A stretch of DNA of 44,631 nucleotides from Streptomyces mesophilus (GCF_011044995.1 NZ_JAAKZW010000035.1:1-44631); one strand, 5' to 3'; shown: positions 9,289 through 17,770, numbered from the stretch's first letter. Numbers and translations: made by a program. The notes: generated by a model from the letters alone, not told the origin.

Positions 9289-10332
9289 TCACTTGAAGCC
9301 GGTGGGCTTGTACTGGGCGACGTTGGTCTTGTCGACGACGGCCGAGTACAAGGTGACCGAGGACGGGATCTCGAATTCGGCCATACCGCCGATGCCCTTG
9401 GCCTGCCCGAGCGCACGCGCCAGGTCGATGGCCGACGCGGCCATGGTCGGCGGGTACAGGACGGTGGCCTTGAGCACGCCGTCGTCCTTCTCGATGTGGT
9501 CGAAGGCGCTGGCCGCGCCCGCGCCGCCGACCATCAGGAAGCCGTCGCGGCCGGCCTGCTCGATGGCCTGCAGGGCGCCGACGCCCTGGTCGTCGTCGTG
9601 GTTCCACAGGGCGTCGAAGCTCTTCTGCGCCTGGAGCAGCGTGGCCATCTTGGCCTGGCCGGACTCGACGGTGAACTCGGCGGCCTGGCGGGCCACCTTC
9701 TTGATGTTCGGGTAGTTCTTCAGGGCGTCGTCGAAGCCCTTGGTGCGCTGCTGGGTGAGCTCCAGGTTGTCGATGCCCGCGAGCTCGATGACCTTGGCGT
9801 CCGGCTTGTCCTTGAGCTTCTCGCCGATGTAATGCCCGGCGTTGAGGCCCATGCCGTAGTTGTCGCCGCCGATCCAGCAGCGGTAGGCCTGCGGCGAGGA
9901 GAAGATCCGGTCCAGGTTGATCACCGGGATGCCGGCGCGCATGGCCTTGAGGCCCGCCTGGGTCATGGCCTTGCCGTCGGCCGGCAGGATCACCAGGACG
10001 TCGACCTTCTTGTTGATCAGCGAGTCGATCTGGCCGATCTGGGCGGCCGCGTCGTTGGAGCCCTCGGTGATGTCGAGCGTGACGTCCGAGTACTTCTTGG
10101 CGCGGTTGCGGGCGTTGTCGTTGATCGCGTTGAGCCAGCCGTGGTCGGCCTGCGGTCCGGCGAAGCCGATGGTGACTTCCTTGCCGGGCTTGTCGTCGGC
10201 GACCGGGGCCTCCGACGGCTTGTCGTTCTCCTTGTCGCTCGGCTCATTGCTGGTGCACGCGGTGAGGACCGCACCGGTCGAGATGGCGGCGGCCCCGAAG
10301 AGCAGCCCTCTGCGGCTCGTGATCTCTGGCAT
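9289..10332 (-). CDS. Sugar ABC transporter substrate-binding lipoprotein (RbsB-like)
   Basis: A 347-residue extracytoplasmic binding protein of the periplasmic-binding-protein type I family (ribose/galactose type). The N-terminus has a twin-arginine-like SRRGLL sequence, a hydrophobic stretch and a lipobox VLTAC, so the mature protein should be anchored by lipidated Cys at the membrane surface. The body shows the two-lobe sugar-binding pattern: VTIGFAGPQADHGWLNAIND at the front, then DVLVILPADGKAM and GIPVINLDR. The ATG at 10332 has GAAGGG upstream. It follows the permease gene by 49 bp in one operon. The ligand is not predictable; the co-located oxidoreductase and isomerase suggest a sugar, polyol or glycoside. 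Confidence 0.92.
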   Translation of the reverse strand: MPEITSRRGLLFGAAAISTGAVLTACTSNEPSDKENDKPSEAPVADDKPGKEVTIGFAGPQADHGWLNAINDNARNRAKKYSDVTLDITEGSNDAAAQIGQIDSLINKKVDVLVILPADGKAMTQAGLKAMRAGIPVINLDRIFSSPQAYRCWIGGDNYGMGLNAGHYIGEKLKDKPDAKVIELAGIDNLELTQQRTKGFDDALKNYPNIKKVARQAAEFTVESGQAKMATLLQAQKSFDALWNHDDDQGVGALQAIEQAGRDGFLMVGGAGAASAFDHIEKDDGVLKATVLYPPTMAASAIDLARALGQAKGIGGMAEFEIPSSVTLYSAVVDKTNVAQYKPTGFK

Positions 10333-10381
10333 GACGAACCCTTCGCTGGAAGGTGGGTACGACGGGGGATGTGGGCGTGGG

Positions 10382-11428
10382 CTAAGTGGTCTGGTTGCGC
10401 GATGTGCGGTTCTGCACCAGTACGGCGGCGACGATGATCGCGCCCTTGGCGATCTGCTGGGTCGCGCTCTCCAGGTTGTTGAGGATGAAGATGTTGGTGA
10501 TCGTCTGGAAGATCAGCACACCGAGTACGGCGCCGACGATCGTGCCCCGGCCGCCGCTGAGCAGGGTGCCGCCGATGATGCAGGCGGCGATGGCGTCGAG
10601 TTCGTAGAGGTTGCCGTTGGTGTTCTGGCCCGAGCCGGAGAGCACGATCAGCATGAACGCGGCGATGCCGCAGCACAGTCCGGAGAGCAGATACACGTAG
10701 AGCCGCTGCCTGCGGACATCGATGCCGGCCAGGCGTGCCGCCTCGTCGTTGCCGCCGACGGCGACCGTGCGGCGGCCGAAGGTGGTGCGGTTGAGCACCA
10801 GCCAGCCGATGATCGCCACGCCCGCGAAGATCAGTACGAGCGGCGGGATGCCCAGGATGTAGGCGTCCCGGTAGCCGAGCTCCAGGACGGAGTCGATGGT
10901 GACGGTCTGCGTGTTGCCGCCGGTGATCTGCAGCGCGAGGCCGCGGCCGGCCGCGAGCATCGCCAGGGTCGCGATGAAGGGCACCATCCCGCCGAACGAG
11001 ATCAGGACCCCGTTGACGAGTCCGCAGCCGACACCGACGAGCACCGCGGTGAACAGGATGCCCCAGAAGCCGAACTCCTGGGTGGCCACGGTCGTCGCCC
11101 ATACAGAGGCGAGGGCGACGAGCGCGCCGACCGACAGGTCGATACCGCCGCTGATGATCACGAAGGTCATACCGACCGTGACCACACCGATGACCGAGGC
11201 CTGGGTGAGGACCAGTTGGAGGTTGTCGATCTCGAGGAAGTTGTCCGGCTTGGTGATACCGCCGACGATGATCAGCGCGATCAGCACGCCGACCAGGGAC
11301 AGGGTGCGCAGATCAGCACGGGCGAAGGCGATACGCCGAGGGCTTGGCGCCTTGGGCGCCTCGGGTTCGGCGAGCACAGGCCCGGCCCCGGGGCCGTTCT
11401 GCTCCGCCTTCGAAACAGGGCTTGTCAT
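10382..11428 (-). CDS. Sugar ABC transporter permease (RbsC-like)
   Basis: A 348-residue inner-membrane permease of the branched-chain/ribose type (BPD_transp_2). It has about ten hydrophobic segments, for example LSLVGVLIALIIVGGI near the start, and family signatures such as VTVGMTFVIISGGIDLSVGA and the ACIIGGTLLSGGRGTIVGAV loop expected to contact the ATPase. The cytoplasmic N-terminus is Pro/Ala-rich. The ATG at 11428 overlaps the ATPase stop by 4 bp (ATGA), with GAAGGGAG as ribosome-binding site. It forms the importer with the ATPase upstream and the lipoprotein downstream. Confidence 0.95.
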   Translation of the reverse strand: MTSPVSKAEQNGPGAGPVLAEPEAPKAPSPRRIAFARADLRTLSLVGVLIALIIVGGITKPDNFLEIDNLQLVLTQASVIGVVTVGMTFVIISGGIDLSVGALVALASVWATTVATQEFGFWGILFTAVLVGVGCGLVNGVLISFGGMVPFIATLAMLAAGRGLALQITGGNTQTVTIDSVLELGYRDAYILGIPPLVLIFAGVAIIGWLVLNRTTFGRRTVAVGGNDEAARLAGIDVRRQRLYVYLLSGLCCGIAAFMLIVLSGSGQNTNGNLYELDAIAACIIGGTLLSGGRGTIVGAVLGVLIFQTITNIFILNNLESATQQIAKGAIIVAAVLVQNRTSRNQTT

Positions 11429-12960
11429 GTCGCCGGGCTCCCTTCCATCACGAGATCGAGTACGCGGTGTTCGTCGAGCTCCTGCGCGGGTGCCGTATGC
11501 ACCACGCGTCCTTCGCGCAGGACGAGCACCCGGTCGGCGAGACCGAGCACCTCGGGGACTTCACTGGAGACGAGCAGCACTCCGAGGCCTTCGTCGGCGA
11601 GCCGCCGGATGACGGCATACAGTTCGGCGCGCGCTCCGACGTCGACACCGCGGGTGGGTTCGTCGAGCAGCAGCACCTTGCAGCCACGTAGCAGCCAGCG
11701 GGCGAGTACCGCCTTCTGCTGGTTGCCGCCGGAGAGGGTGCGCACGGGCACGTCGGGGTTGTCGGGCCGCAGCGACAGTTCGCGTACCGCCTTCTGCGCG
11801 GCGACGAACTCGGCGCCGCGGTTGAGCCAACCGCCGCGTGAATAACGGGACATGGAGGAGACCGAGACGTTGCGCGTGACGGACTCCAGCATCAGCAGCG
11901 CCTGGTGCTTGCGCTCCTCGGGAGCGAGCCCGAGCCCCGCGCGTACGGCGGCGCGCACGCTGCCGGGCCGCACTTCCTCGCCGTCCACGAGCACGCGGCC
12001 CGAACTGGCCTTCCTGGCACCGAAGATGGTCTCCAGGATCTCGGAGCGCCCCGAGCCGACCAGGCCGGCGAGGCCGACGATCTCCCCGGGCCTGATCTCC
12101 AGGTCGAGCGGCGCGAACTCGCCGTCGCGCGAAAGGCCTTCGGCCTTCAGGAGCACCTTGCCGTTCGCAGCCGCGGTGGGCCGCTCGGGGAAGATGTACT
12201 CGACGTCGCGCCCGGTCATCAGGGAGACAACCTCGCTGGTCGGGGTGGTCTTGGCCGGCAGTCCGACGGCGACCGCCCGGCCGTCCTTGAGGACGGTGAC
12301 CCGGTCGCCGATCCGGCGGATCTCCTCGAGGCGGTGCGAGATGTAGACGACGGCGACGCCGTCTGCGGTGAGGTCGGCGACGATGCGGAAGAGGTTCTCG
12401 ACCTCGTCCGGGTCGAGCGCCGCGGACGGCTCGTCCATCACGATCAGGCGTACGTCGTGGGAGAGCGCGCGGGCCATCGAGACGATCTGCTGATGGGCGG
12501 CGGAAAGGTTGCCGACGAGCGTGCCCGGGTCGATCTCCGGGTGCCCAAGTCGCTTGAGCAGCTTGCGCGTTGCTTCCTTCGCCTCGCCGGCCCTTACGAC
12601 GAAACCGGCGCTGGTCGGCTCGTGCCCGAGGAACACGTTCTCGGCCACGGACACATGCGTGACGAGGTCGAGCTCCTGGTAGATGGTGGCGATTCCCAGG
12701 CGCATCGCCGCGATCGGCGAGCGCAGGGCGACCTGTTCACCCTGCCAGCGGATCTCACCGCCGTCGGGCTGGTGGACGCCGGCGAGCACCTTGATCAGGG
12801 TGGACTTGCCGGCGCCGTTCTGCCCGAGCAGACAGTGCACCTCACCGGGCAGCACTTCGAGGGCGACGCCGTCGAGAGCGCGGACGCCGGGAAAGGACTT
12901 GGTGATGCCGTCCATGAGCAGCAAGGGCGGCTGTGGTGCTCGGTCTTGCTCTGGTGCCAT
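11425..12960 (-). CDS. Sugar ABC transporter ATP-binding protein, two NBDs (RbsA-like)
   Basis: A 511-residue ATPase with two nucleotide-binding domains. The first has Walker A GQNGAGKST, a divergent signature LSAAHQQ and Walker B LIVMDEPSAALD. The second has the degenerate Walker A GLVGSGRSE, intact signature LSGGNQQ and Walker B VLLLDEPTRGVD. This asymmetry is normal for RbsA/MglA-type importers. The ATG at 12960 has GAGGGG seven bases upstream, so the longer frame is rejected. It is the first gene of the importer operon, coupled to the permease by a 4-bp overlap. The ROK regulator gene lies 256 bp upstream on the same strand; I see no convincing promoter or gene in that gap, so partial read-through from the ROK gene is possible. 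Confidence 0.95.
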   Translation of the reverse strand: MAPEQDRAPQPPLLLMDGITKSFPGVRALDGVALEVLPGEVHCLLGQNGAGKSTLIKVLAGVHQPDGGEIRWQGEQVALRSPIAAMRLGIATIYQELDLVTHVSVAENVFLGHEPTSAGFVVRAGEAKEATRKLLKRLGHPEIDPGTLVGNLSAAHQQIVSMARALSHDVRLIVMDEPSAALDPDEVENLFRIVADLTADGVAVVYISHRLEEIRRIGDRVTVLKDGRAVAVGLPAKTTPTSEVVSLMTGRDVEYIFPERPTAAANGKVLLKAEGLSRDGEFAPLDLEIRPGEIVGLAGLVGSGRSEILETIFGARKASSGRVLVDGEEVRPGSVRAAVRAGLGLAPEERKHQALLMLESVTRNVSVSSMSRYSRGGWLNRGAEFVAAQKAVRELSLRPDNPDVPVRTLSGGNQQKAVLARWLLRGCKVLLLDEPTRGVDVGARAELYAVIRRLADEGLGVLLVSSEVPEVLGLADRVLVLREGRVVHTAPAQELDEHRVLDLVMEGSPAT

Positions 12961-13216
12961 GACATATCCCCTCAAAGGGCGGTCCATGCCGGGTGAGCGG
13001 GCAGGGCAAAGCCGCGCGTCGTACCGGGCGCGGGTCCGGATGGGGTGGGGCTGAGTCGTTCGCTCGACGGGTAGGGGCGGCTCTACGGGTGCGGGTGTTG
13101 CCAGGGGTACGAGTGTTGCCAGAGGCATGGGTGATGCTGTGGCCGTACGGGACGTACCGGGTGCCGTACGGAGCGGTGGTGCAGCCGTGCCGGGTGGTGC
13201 GCGCCGGCCTCGTGGA

Positions 13217-14416
13217 TCAGGCCGGCGAGAACAGGTGGTCGCTGATGAGCCGGGCCGCGCCGATCACTCCGGCGGTGGGCCCCAACTCGCCCAGGACGAT
13301 GGGCAGATTGCCGGTCGCAAGCGGCAGCGACTGGCGGTACACCTGGGTACGGATGGCGGCGAGCAGTGTGTGGCCGAGTCCGGTCACACCACCGCCGATC
13401 ACCACGAGCCCCGGGTTGAAGAAGCTGACGAGACCGGCGATGACCTGCCCGGTCCGGTTGCCGCCCTCGCGGATCAGCTCCAGGGCGACGGCGTCACCCG
13501 CGGCCGCGGCGGTGGCCACGTCGGCGGCGCTGAGTCTGCCCTCGAATCCCTCGGCCTCGATGAGCGCCGCGAGCTCCGGCGAACGTCCCGAACGGGCCGC
13601 CTCCTCGGCGTCTCGCGCAAGGGCCGCACCGCTGAAGTGGGCTTCCAGACAGCCCCGGTTGCCGCAGGCACAGGGCCTGCCGTCCGGTTCGACCTGGATA
13701 TGGCCGATGTCGCCGGCGCTGCCCGTCGTGCCGCGGTAGACCTCGCCGCCGACGACGATGCCGCAGCCGATACCGGTGCCGATCTTGATGCAGAGGAAGT
13801 CGTGCACACTGCGGGCGACGCCCGCGTGCTGCTCCCCCATGGCCATGAGGTTCACATCGTTGTCGACCATGACCGGACAGCCGAGGTCCTGGCTGAGCGC
13901 CTCCCGTACGGGAAAGCCGTCCCAGCCGGGCATGATCGGCGGAGCGACCGGAACACCCTCGGGGAAGCGCACCGGTCCCGGGACGCCGATGCCCGCCCCG
14001 TCGAAGCCCTCGGCGAGCCCCGAGGCCTTCAACTTGGCGGCCATGGCGAGGACTTGCTCGAAGACGGCGACGGGGCCCTCACGGACGTCCATCGGCTGAT
14101 TGACGTGGCCGAGCACCTCGAGTTCCGCATTGGTGACGGCCACGTCGACGGAGGTCGCGCCGATGTCCACGCCGAGGAAGCGCAGTTCCGGTGCGAGCCT
14201 GATGTTGTGGGAGCGGCGGCCGCCGCGCGAGGCGGCCAGGCCGTCGGCGACGACCAGACCGGTCTCCAGGAGGCGGTCCACCTCGACGGCCAGCTTCGAC
14301 CTGGACAGGTCGACCTGGTCGCCCAGTTGTGCCCGTGAGTTCGGCCCGCCGTCACGCAGCAGACGGAGCAGTCGCGCCTGGTGCGCGTTCGCGGGTCGAG
14401 CCGTCATTCGTCTCAC
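13217..14416 (-). CDS. ROK-family transcriptional regulator
   Basis: A 399-residue repressor-type ROK protein. An N-terminal winged helix-turn-helix (about residues 10-70, LLRLLRDGGPNSRAQLGDQV) is followed by a sugar-kinase-like ROK domain with FLGVDIGATSVDVAV, GIGVPGPV, the catalytic-type VDNDVNL, and the zinc-binding CACGNRGCLEAH motif. The GTG at 14416 is chosen because GGGAGGGG lies about six bases upstream; the ATG three codons later is the alternative. It lies next to the sugar importer, so it most likely senses the imported sugar or its kinase product. Its upstream region carries a 30-bp motif also found before the large secreted enzyme, suggesting autoregulation and joint control. Confidence 0.92.
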   Translation of the reverse strand: MRRMTARPANAHQARLLRLLRDGGPNSRAQLGDQVDLSRSKLAVEVDRLLETGLVVADGLAASRGGRRSHNIRLAPELRFLGVDIGATSVDVAVTNAELEVLGHVNQPMDVREGPVAVFEQVLAMAAKLKASGLAEGFDGAGIGVPGPVRFPEGVPVAPPIMPGWDGFPVREALSQDLGCPVMVDNDVNLMAMGEQHAGVARSVHDFLCIKIGTGIGCGIVVGGEVYRGTTGSAGDIGHIQVEPDGRPCACGNRGCLEAHFSGAALARDAEEAARSGRSPELAALIEAEGFEGRLSAADVATAAAAGDAVALELIREGGNRTGQVIAGLVSFFNPGLVVIGGGVTGLGHTLLAAIRTQVYRQSLPLATGNLPIVLGELGPTAGVIGAARLISDHLFSPA

Positions 14417-14508
14417 GCCGCCCCTCCCGCCGTACTCCGGCATCCGCTGGCTTTCGAGGGGAAAGTAGCAGCGGTTGACCTGAGGGGGAAGAAGTTGCGC
14501 AGGAATCC

Positions 14509-14538
14509 AGTACAACTTTCTCCACGCACAGGACAAAG
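14509..14538 (-). promoter_or_regulatory. 30-bp motif upstream of the ROK gene; candidate operator
   Basis: On the minus strand: CTTTGTCCT, a variable spacer, then GGAGAAAGTTGTACT, 23/30 identical to 6764-6793. On the plus strand GAAGTTG (14491-14497) and CAACTTTC (14513-14520) form an inverted pair around it. It lies about 95 bp upstream of the ROK GTG. Confidence 0.5.
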
Positions 14539-14662
14539 ATGCGAACGGGCCCGGTGGGACGGCCGTATCGGCGGCGCCGGGTCCACGGTTCGGTACGGGG
14601 TGGACAGCCCGCCGCGTCCTTGTTGGGGTGGGGTCATCCGACGCAACAGGGAGAGGTCCCGC

Positions 14663-15487
14663 ATGTTCCTGGTCACCGGCGCCACCGGCAATGTCGGCTC
14701 GGAAGTCGTCCGTCACCTGCGCCGACTCGACGTGCCCGTAAGGGCGTTCAGCCGCAAGGGCCTGCCCCGCACGGACGGCGCCCTGCCCGTCCCCGGCGAT
14801 CTCAACGATCCCGCCTCGGTGGCCTCGGCCCTCGACGGCGTACGGGGGATCTTCCTGCTTCCGGGCTATCAGCGGCTCCCCGAGACCCTCGCCAGGTGCG
14901 CGGACGCGGGAGTGGAGCGGGTGGTGCTGCTGTCCAGCAGCTCGGTCCCGGGCGGGGAGCGGAGCAACGCGGTGACCCGCTACATGAAGGAATCCGAGGA
15001 GGCGGTCGAGGCGAGCGGACTGCCGTGGACGTTCATCCGGCCCTGCGCGTTCGCCGCCAACGCCCTGCAGTGGAAGGAGCAGTTGGCGGCCGGCGACGTG
15101 ATCCGCGCCCCGTTCGCCCACGTACGGCAGGCGACCCTGGACCCGTACGACATCGGCGCGGTCGCCGCCCTCGCCCTCACCTCCCCCGGCCACGAAGGCA
15201 AGGCGTACACCTTGAGCGGTCCCGAGTCGCTGCTGCCCGAGGAGCGGGTGGAGATCCTAGGCGACGTGCTCGGGCGCAAGCTGACCTTCGTCGGGCAGCC
15301 GGACGACGAGGCGCGGGCCGAGATGAGCGCGCAGATGCCCGCCGCGTACGTGGACGCCTTCTTCCGCTTCTACGTGGACGGCACGCTCGACGAGTCGAAG
15401 GTGCTGCCCACGGTGGAGCAGCTCACGGGGAGGTCGCCGCGGACGTTCCGCACCTGGGCATCGGAGCACGCGGACGCGTTCGCCTGA
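14663..15487 (+). CDS. NmrA-like NAD(P)H-binding oxidoreductase
   Basis: An atypical short-chain reductase of 274 residues. The N-terminal nucleotide loop FLVTGATGNVGSEVVRHL is of the NmrA / NAD(P)H:quinone reductase 2-like type. It is followed by VERVVLLSSSSVPGG, a helix containing TRYMKESEEAVEASG, and WTFIRPCAFAANALQW. Such proteins bind NAD(P)H and act as redox sensors or reductases for quinones and small ketones; the substrate is unknown. The ATG at 14663 follows GGGAGAGG. It is transcribed away from the ROK gene, with which it shares a 246-bp intergenic region, and converges on the DUF305 gene. There is no sign of an operon partner. Confidence 0.85.
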   Translation: MFLVTGATGNVGSEVVRHLRRLDVPVRAFSRKGLPRTDGALPVPGDLNDPASVASALDGVRGIFLLPGYQRLPETLARCADAGVERVVLLSSSSVPGGERSNAVTRYMKESEEAVEASGLPWTFIRPCAFAANALQWKEQLAAGDVIRAPFAHVRQATLDPYDIGAVAALALTSPGHEGKAYTLSGPESLLPEERVEILGDVLGRKLTFVGQPDDEARAEMSAQMPAAYVDAFFRFYVDGTLDESKVLPTVEQLTGRSPRTFRTWASEHADAFA

Positions 15488-15493
15488 GGAGGC

Positions 15494-15523
15494 GGGGGCG
15501 GACACCCTCGGGCGCCCGCCCCC
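15494..15523. terminator. Hairpin between convergent genes
   Basis: GGGGGCGG (15494-15501) pairs with CCGCCCCC (15516-15523) in the 50-bp gap between the convergent NmrA-like and DUF305 genes. It is a plausible bidirectional terminator without a T-run. Confidence 0.5.
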
Positions 15524-15537
15524 TCACCTGCCCGGGG

Positions 15538-16152
15538 TCAGTCCTTGCCGAGCATCGTGTTCATCCGCTCGATCTCGTCGGACTGCGAGGTGACGATCGC
15601 GTCGGCCATCTTCTTGGCGGGGGCGTAGGCGCCCTCGGCCTGTTCGGTCTTCGCCATGGCCACGGCGCCCTCGTGGTGCTTGATCATCAGCTCCATGTAG
15701 GCCGTGTCGAAGGCCTTGCCCGAAGCGTTCTCGAGCTCGGTCATCTCCTGTCCGGTCATCATGCCCGCCGTGCCGCCGTGCCCCGCGTGGCCGGATGCGC
15801 CCTCCGCGGGCACCTCCTCGCCCCATGAGGTCAGCCACCCGGACAGGGTCTTGATCTCCGGGTCCTGGGCCTTCTGGATCTGTTCGGCGAGCTGCTTCAG
15901 CTCCGTCGACCGCGCCCGCTCGGGGGCCAGCTGCGCCATCTCGACCGCCTGGCGGTGGTGCGGGATCATCCCCTGCGCGAACGCGACGTCGGCGGCGTTC
16001 TGCTTGCTCTGCTCGGCCGACGGCGACGTCGAGGTGTGGCCGCCGCCGTGACCGGTGGAGCCCTCGCCGCCGCAGGCGGCCAGGACGAACGCGGCGGCAC
16101 CGGCGACGGTGACCGCGACGGTACGGCGGATGAGGGTACGTGTGCTCTTCAT
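15538..16152 (-). CDS. DUF305 family lipoprotein
   Basis: A 204-residue exported protein of the DUF305 (ferritin-like, metal-associated) family. A signal sequence ends in the lipobox VLAAC, followed by a Gly/His/Ser linker (STGHGGGHTST). The helical core carries the two diagnostic His pairs, GMIPHHRQAVEMA and LMIKHHEGAVAMA, expected to face a shared site that may bind metal. The ATG at 16152 has AAGGAG 11 bases upstream. It lies 124 bp downstream of the His-rich DUF6153 gene on the same strand, a frequent pairing in actinomycetes that may reflect copper or other metal handling. That role is inference. Confidence 0.9.
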   Translation of the reverse strand: MKSTRTLIRRTVAVTVAGAAAFVLAACGGEGSTGHGGGHTSTSPSAEQSKQNAADVAFAQGMIPHHRQAVEMAQLAPERARSTELKQLAEQIQKAQDPEIKTLSGWLTSWGEEVPAEGASGHAGHGGTAGMMTGQEMTELENASGKAFDTAYMELMIKHHEGAVAMAKTEQAEGAYAPAKKMADAIVTSQSDEIERMNTMLGKD

Positions 16153-16276
16153 CTGGGGTGCAACTCCTTCGCGCACGGCCACCGCGGGCCGTGCGGATGC
16201 GCGAATACAGGGTGTACGCGAACACGGCGGAGCGCCCGGCGAGGTGCACGCCGGAGCGGTCGCCGCGCAAAGCGGC

Positions 16277-16729
16277 CTATATACGCAGAAGTTGCAGTTC
16301 AGCCAGATCGGGCGGAGCCCGGCCGCGCTCGGCGCCGGCGAAGACACCGGCCGGCACCACGGACCCGGCGGGTGTGTCGACCACGGCCGTGGTCAGCGCG
16401 GGCGGCGCATAGGGCGAGCCGATACCGGCCGCCGCGCAGGTGCCGTCGGCGTGCTCCAGGTGCTGCGAGCCGTGACCGCCGTGCGCGCAGTGGACGGTCG
16501 CCTGGCCGGCGACGGCCGCATGTCCCGCGAAGGTGGCGTCACCTGCGACGGCCGCGTGACCTGCGACGGTCGCCCGCTCGCCGCCGTGCGCCATGGCCTT
16601 CGGATGCGCCATCGGCACACCCCCGGGAGGCAGCGCGTGCATCCCGAGCACACCGGTCAGGACGGCGAGGACCAGCAGCACGAGGAGCCGCCCGGCGGGG
16701 CGGCTCCTCGTGGACAGGGCTGCGGTCAC
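16277..16729 (-). CDS. DUF6153 family His-rich small membrane protein
   Basis: A protein of about 150 residues with one N-terminal membrane segment (RLLVLLVLAVLTGVLGMHAL), a His/Ala/Gly-rich middle (MAHPKAMAHGG and HCAHGGHGSQHLEHADGTC), and the conserved C-terminal APPDLAELQLLRI tail that identifies the family. The middle contains a short degenerate Ala-Val-Ala-Gly-His/Asp-Ala repeat. Function is unknown; the His/Cys content and the DUF305 neighbour hint at metal. The GTG at 16729 is the most plausible start, but its ribosome-binding site is weak and a 15-bp hairpin lies a few codons inside. It starts 23 bp after the GntR stop, so it may be co-transcribed with that gene. Confidence 0.75.
   Translation of the reverse strand: MTAALSTRSRPAGRLLVLLVLAVLTGVLGMHALPPGGVPMAHPKAMAHGGERATVAGHAAVAGDATFAGHAAVAGQATVHCAHGGHGSQHLEHADGTCAAAGIGSPYAPPALTTAVVDTPAGSVVPAGVFAGAERGRAPPDLAELQLLRI
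16679..16712. terminator. Perfect 15-bp hairpin at the start of the DUF6153 gene
   Basis: CACGAGGAGCCGCCC (16679-16693), loop GGCG, and GGGCGGCTCCTCGTG (16698-16712) form a perfect GC-rich stem. It begins about 40 bases past the GntR stop and 17 bases inside the DUF6153 frame. It may end most GntR transcripts or mask the start of the DUF6153 message. Confidence 0.5.
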
Positions 16730-16752
16730 GCGCTCATCGTACGCAGCGGTAC

Positions 16753-17430
16753 TCAGCCGTTCTCGCGCTGGTGGTACGTACGGCGGGTGTGCTCGGTGTG
16801 GGCGCGCATGACCTGCGTGGCGCGCTGTTCGTCGCGGTCCGAGATCGCGGCGATCAGCTCGCGGTGCTCGATCCAGGACTGCTTGCCGCGCTGGCGGGCG
16901 ACCGGTGTGTAGTACCAGCGCACCCGCTGGTCGACGCGGGCGGCCAGCTCGGAGAGCACGAGGTTCCCGGCCAGCTGCATGACCTTGGCGTGGAACTCGG
17001 CGTTGGTCGCGACCACCAGGTCCACATCGCCGTCGGCGACGGCCTGCTCGCCCTTCTCGCACAGCGCCTCGAGCGCGGCGATCCCGGCGGAGCCCGCGTT
17101 CGCCGCCGCGAGCCGCGCCGCCTCCGCTTCGAGGAGGGTACGCACGGTGAGGAGCTGGTCGGCCTCCTCCTCGGTGGGCTCGTGCACGAACGCACCCTGC
17201 GCGGGACGCAGATCGACCCAGCCCTCGGTGTTCAGGCGCTGCAGGGCCTCGCGCACCGGCTGACGCGAGACGCCGAGGTGGCCGGCGAGCTCGCTCTCGA
17301 CAAGGTGCTGGCCCGGTCGCAGCGATCTGGTCGTGATGAGCTCGAGCAGCGCGACATAGACACGCTCGCGCAGCGGACCCGGCCGCTCGAGTTTGGGTAC
17401 TGCTCCTTGCGGCAGTCCAGCGGACAACAT
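16753..17430 (-). CDS. GntR-family (FadR/FCD subgroup) transcriptional regulator
   Basis: A 225-residue regulator with an N-terminal winged helix (about residues 18-85: LRERVYVALLELITTRSLRPG then LGVSRQPVREALQRL) and a C-terminal all-helical FCD ligand-binding domain. Family metal or ligand residues fall in NAEFHAKVMQLAGN and WIEHRELIAAI. FCD regulators usually bind carboxylates. The ATG at 17430 (or the GTG one codon earlier) has AGGAGGGGG upstream. A near-identical 13-bp sequence occurs upstream of this gene, in the OFA-transporter/PanE-like divergent region and upstream of the formate dehydrogenase gene. The simplest reading is that this protein controls the whole transporter and formate-dehydrogenase locus, including itself. 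Direct repression or activation is not shown. Confidence 0.9.
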   Translation of the reverse strand: MLSAGLPQGAVPKLERPGPLRERVYVALLELITTRSLRPGQHLVESELAGHLGVSRQPVREALQRLNTEGWVDLRPAQGAFVHEPTEEEADQLLTVRTLLEAEAARLAAANAGSAGIAALEALCEKGEQAVADGDVDLVVATNAEFHAKVMQLAGNLVLSELAARVDQRVRWYYTPVARQRGKQSWIEHRELIAAISDRDEQRATQVMRAHTEHTRRTYHQRENG

Positions 17431-17497
17431 CACGATCCCCCTCCTGGGCGGCGTCACCGCCACACGGTCAACTCGCCCCTCACGGATGGGCATTGGC

Positions 17498-17510
17498 TAT
17501 CGTCTACAGT
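17498..17510 (-). promoter_or_regulatory. Candidate GntR operator, copy 1 (own promoter)
   Basis: The minus strand reads ACTGTAGACGATA, differing in one base from ACTGTAGACAATA at 19165-19177. It is located about 70 bp upstream of the GntR start, where a self-regulating operator would be expected. Confidence 0.55.
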
Positions 17511-17581
17511 CTACCGAGCACAATTTCCAGCGTGGGTAAAAGTTGCCCTTGTCACAGAGGGATACGCATCCGTGTGCAAAG

Positions 17582-17623
17582 CAGGGGCCGAGGCGCGCGT
17601 TCGCGCACCTCAGCCCCTGTTTT
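17582..17623. terminator. Strong hairpin terminator with T-run
   Basis: A long GC-rich stem (CAGGGGC... 17582-17599 with ...GCCCCTG 17602-17619; the base next to each G/C block is nearly fully paired) is followed on the plus strand by TTTT and on the minus strand by CTTTG. It lies just beyond the small transporter gene's stop and should end the transporter transcript. The T-run suits the plus strand better. Confidence 0.7.
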
Positions 17624-17635
17624 CGTTGGCCCGCT

Positions 17636-17770
17636 TCAGCCCGTGAAGAGCTGGGTGGCCTTCCGTACGAGCTCGTAGATCCCGTATCCCAGCGGGATCA
17701 GCACCCAGAGCCAGGCAAAGGCGATCAGCGGACGGCGGTCAGGCGGACTGCTGCTCGACGGAGGAGTCAT
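17636..17770 (-). CDS. Tiny single-span membrane protein, OFA-transporter small partner
   Basis: A 44-residue protein: a Ser/Pro-rich start (MTPPSSSSPPDRRP), one membrane segment (LIAFAWLWVLIPLGYGIYEL) and a short basic tail (VRKATQLFTG). The ATG at 17770 lies 32 bp inside the 3' end of the transporter gene in another frame, with AAAGG upstream, so translation is probably coupled. Small proteins of this kind are annotated next to oxalate/formate-type MFS genes in actinomycetes as small subunits of the transporter. A role in stability or activity is inferred from position only. Confidence 0.8.
   Translation of the reverse strand: MTPPSSSSPPDRRPLIAFAWLWVLIPLGYGIYELVRKATQLFTG

Noticed and set aside
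12961..13216. A gene between the ROK regulator and the ATPase
   Set aside because: The only frame is an upstream extension of the ATPase and reads as Pro/Arg/Leu-rich low complexity. A duplicated GTGTTGCCAG near 13093-13123 is too short to interpret.
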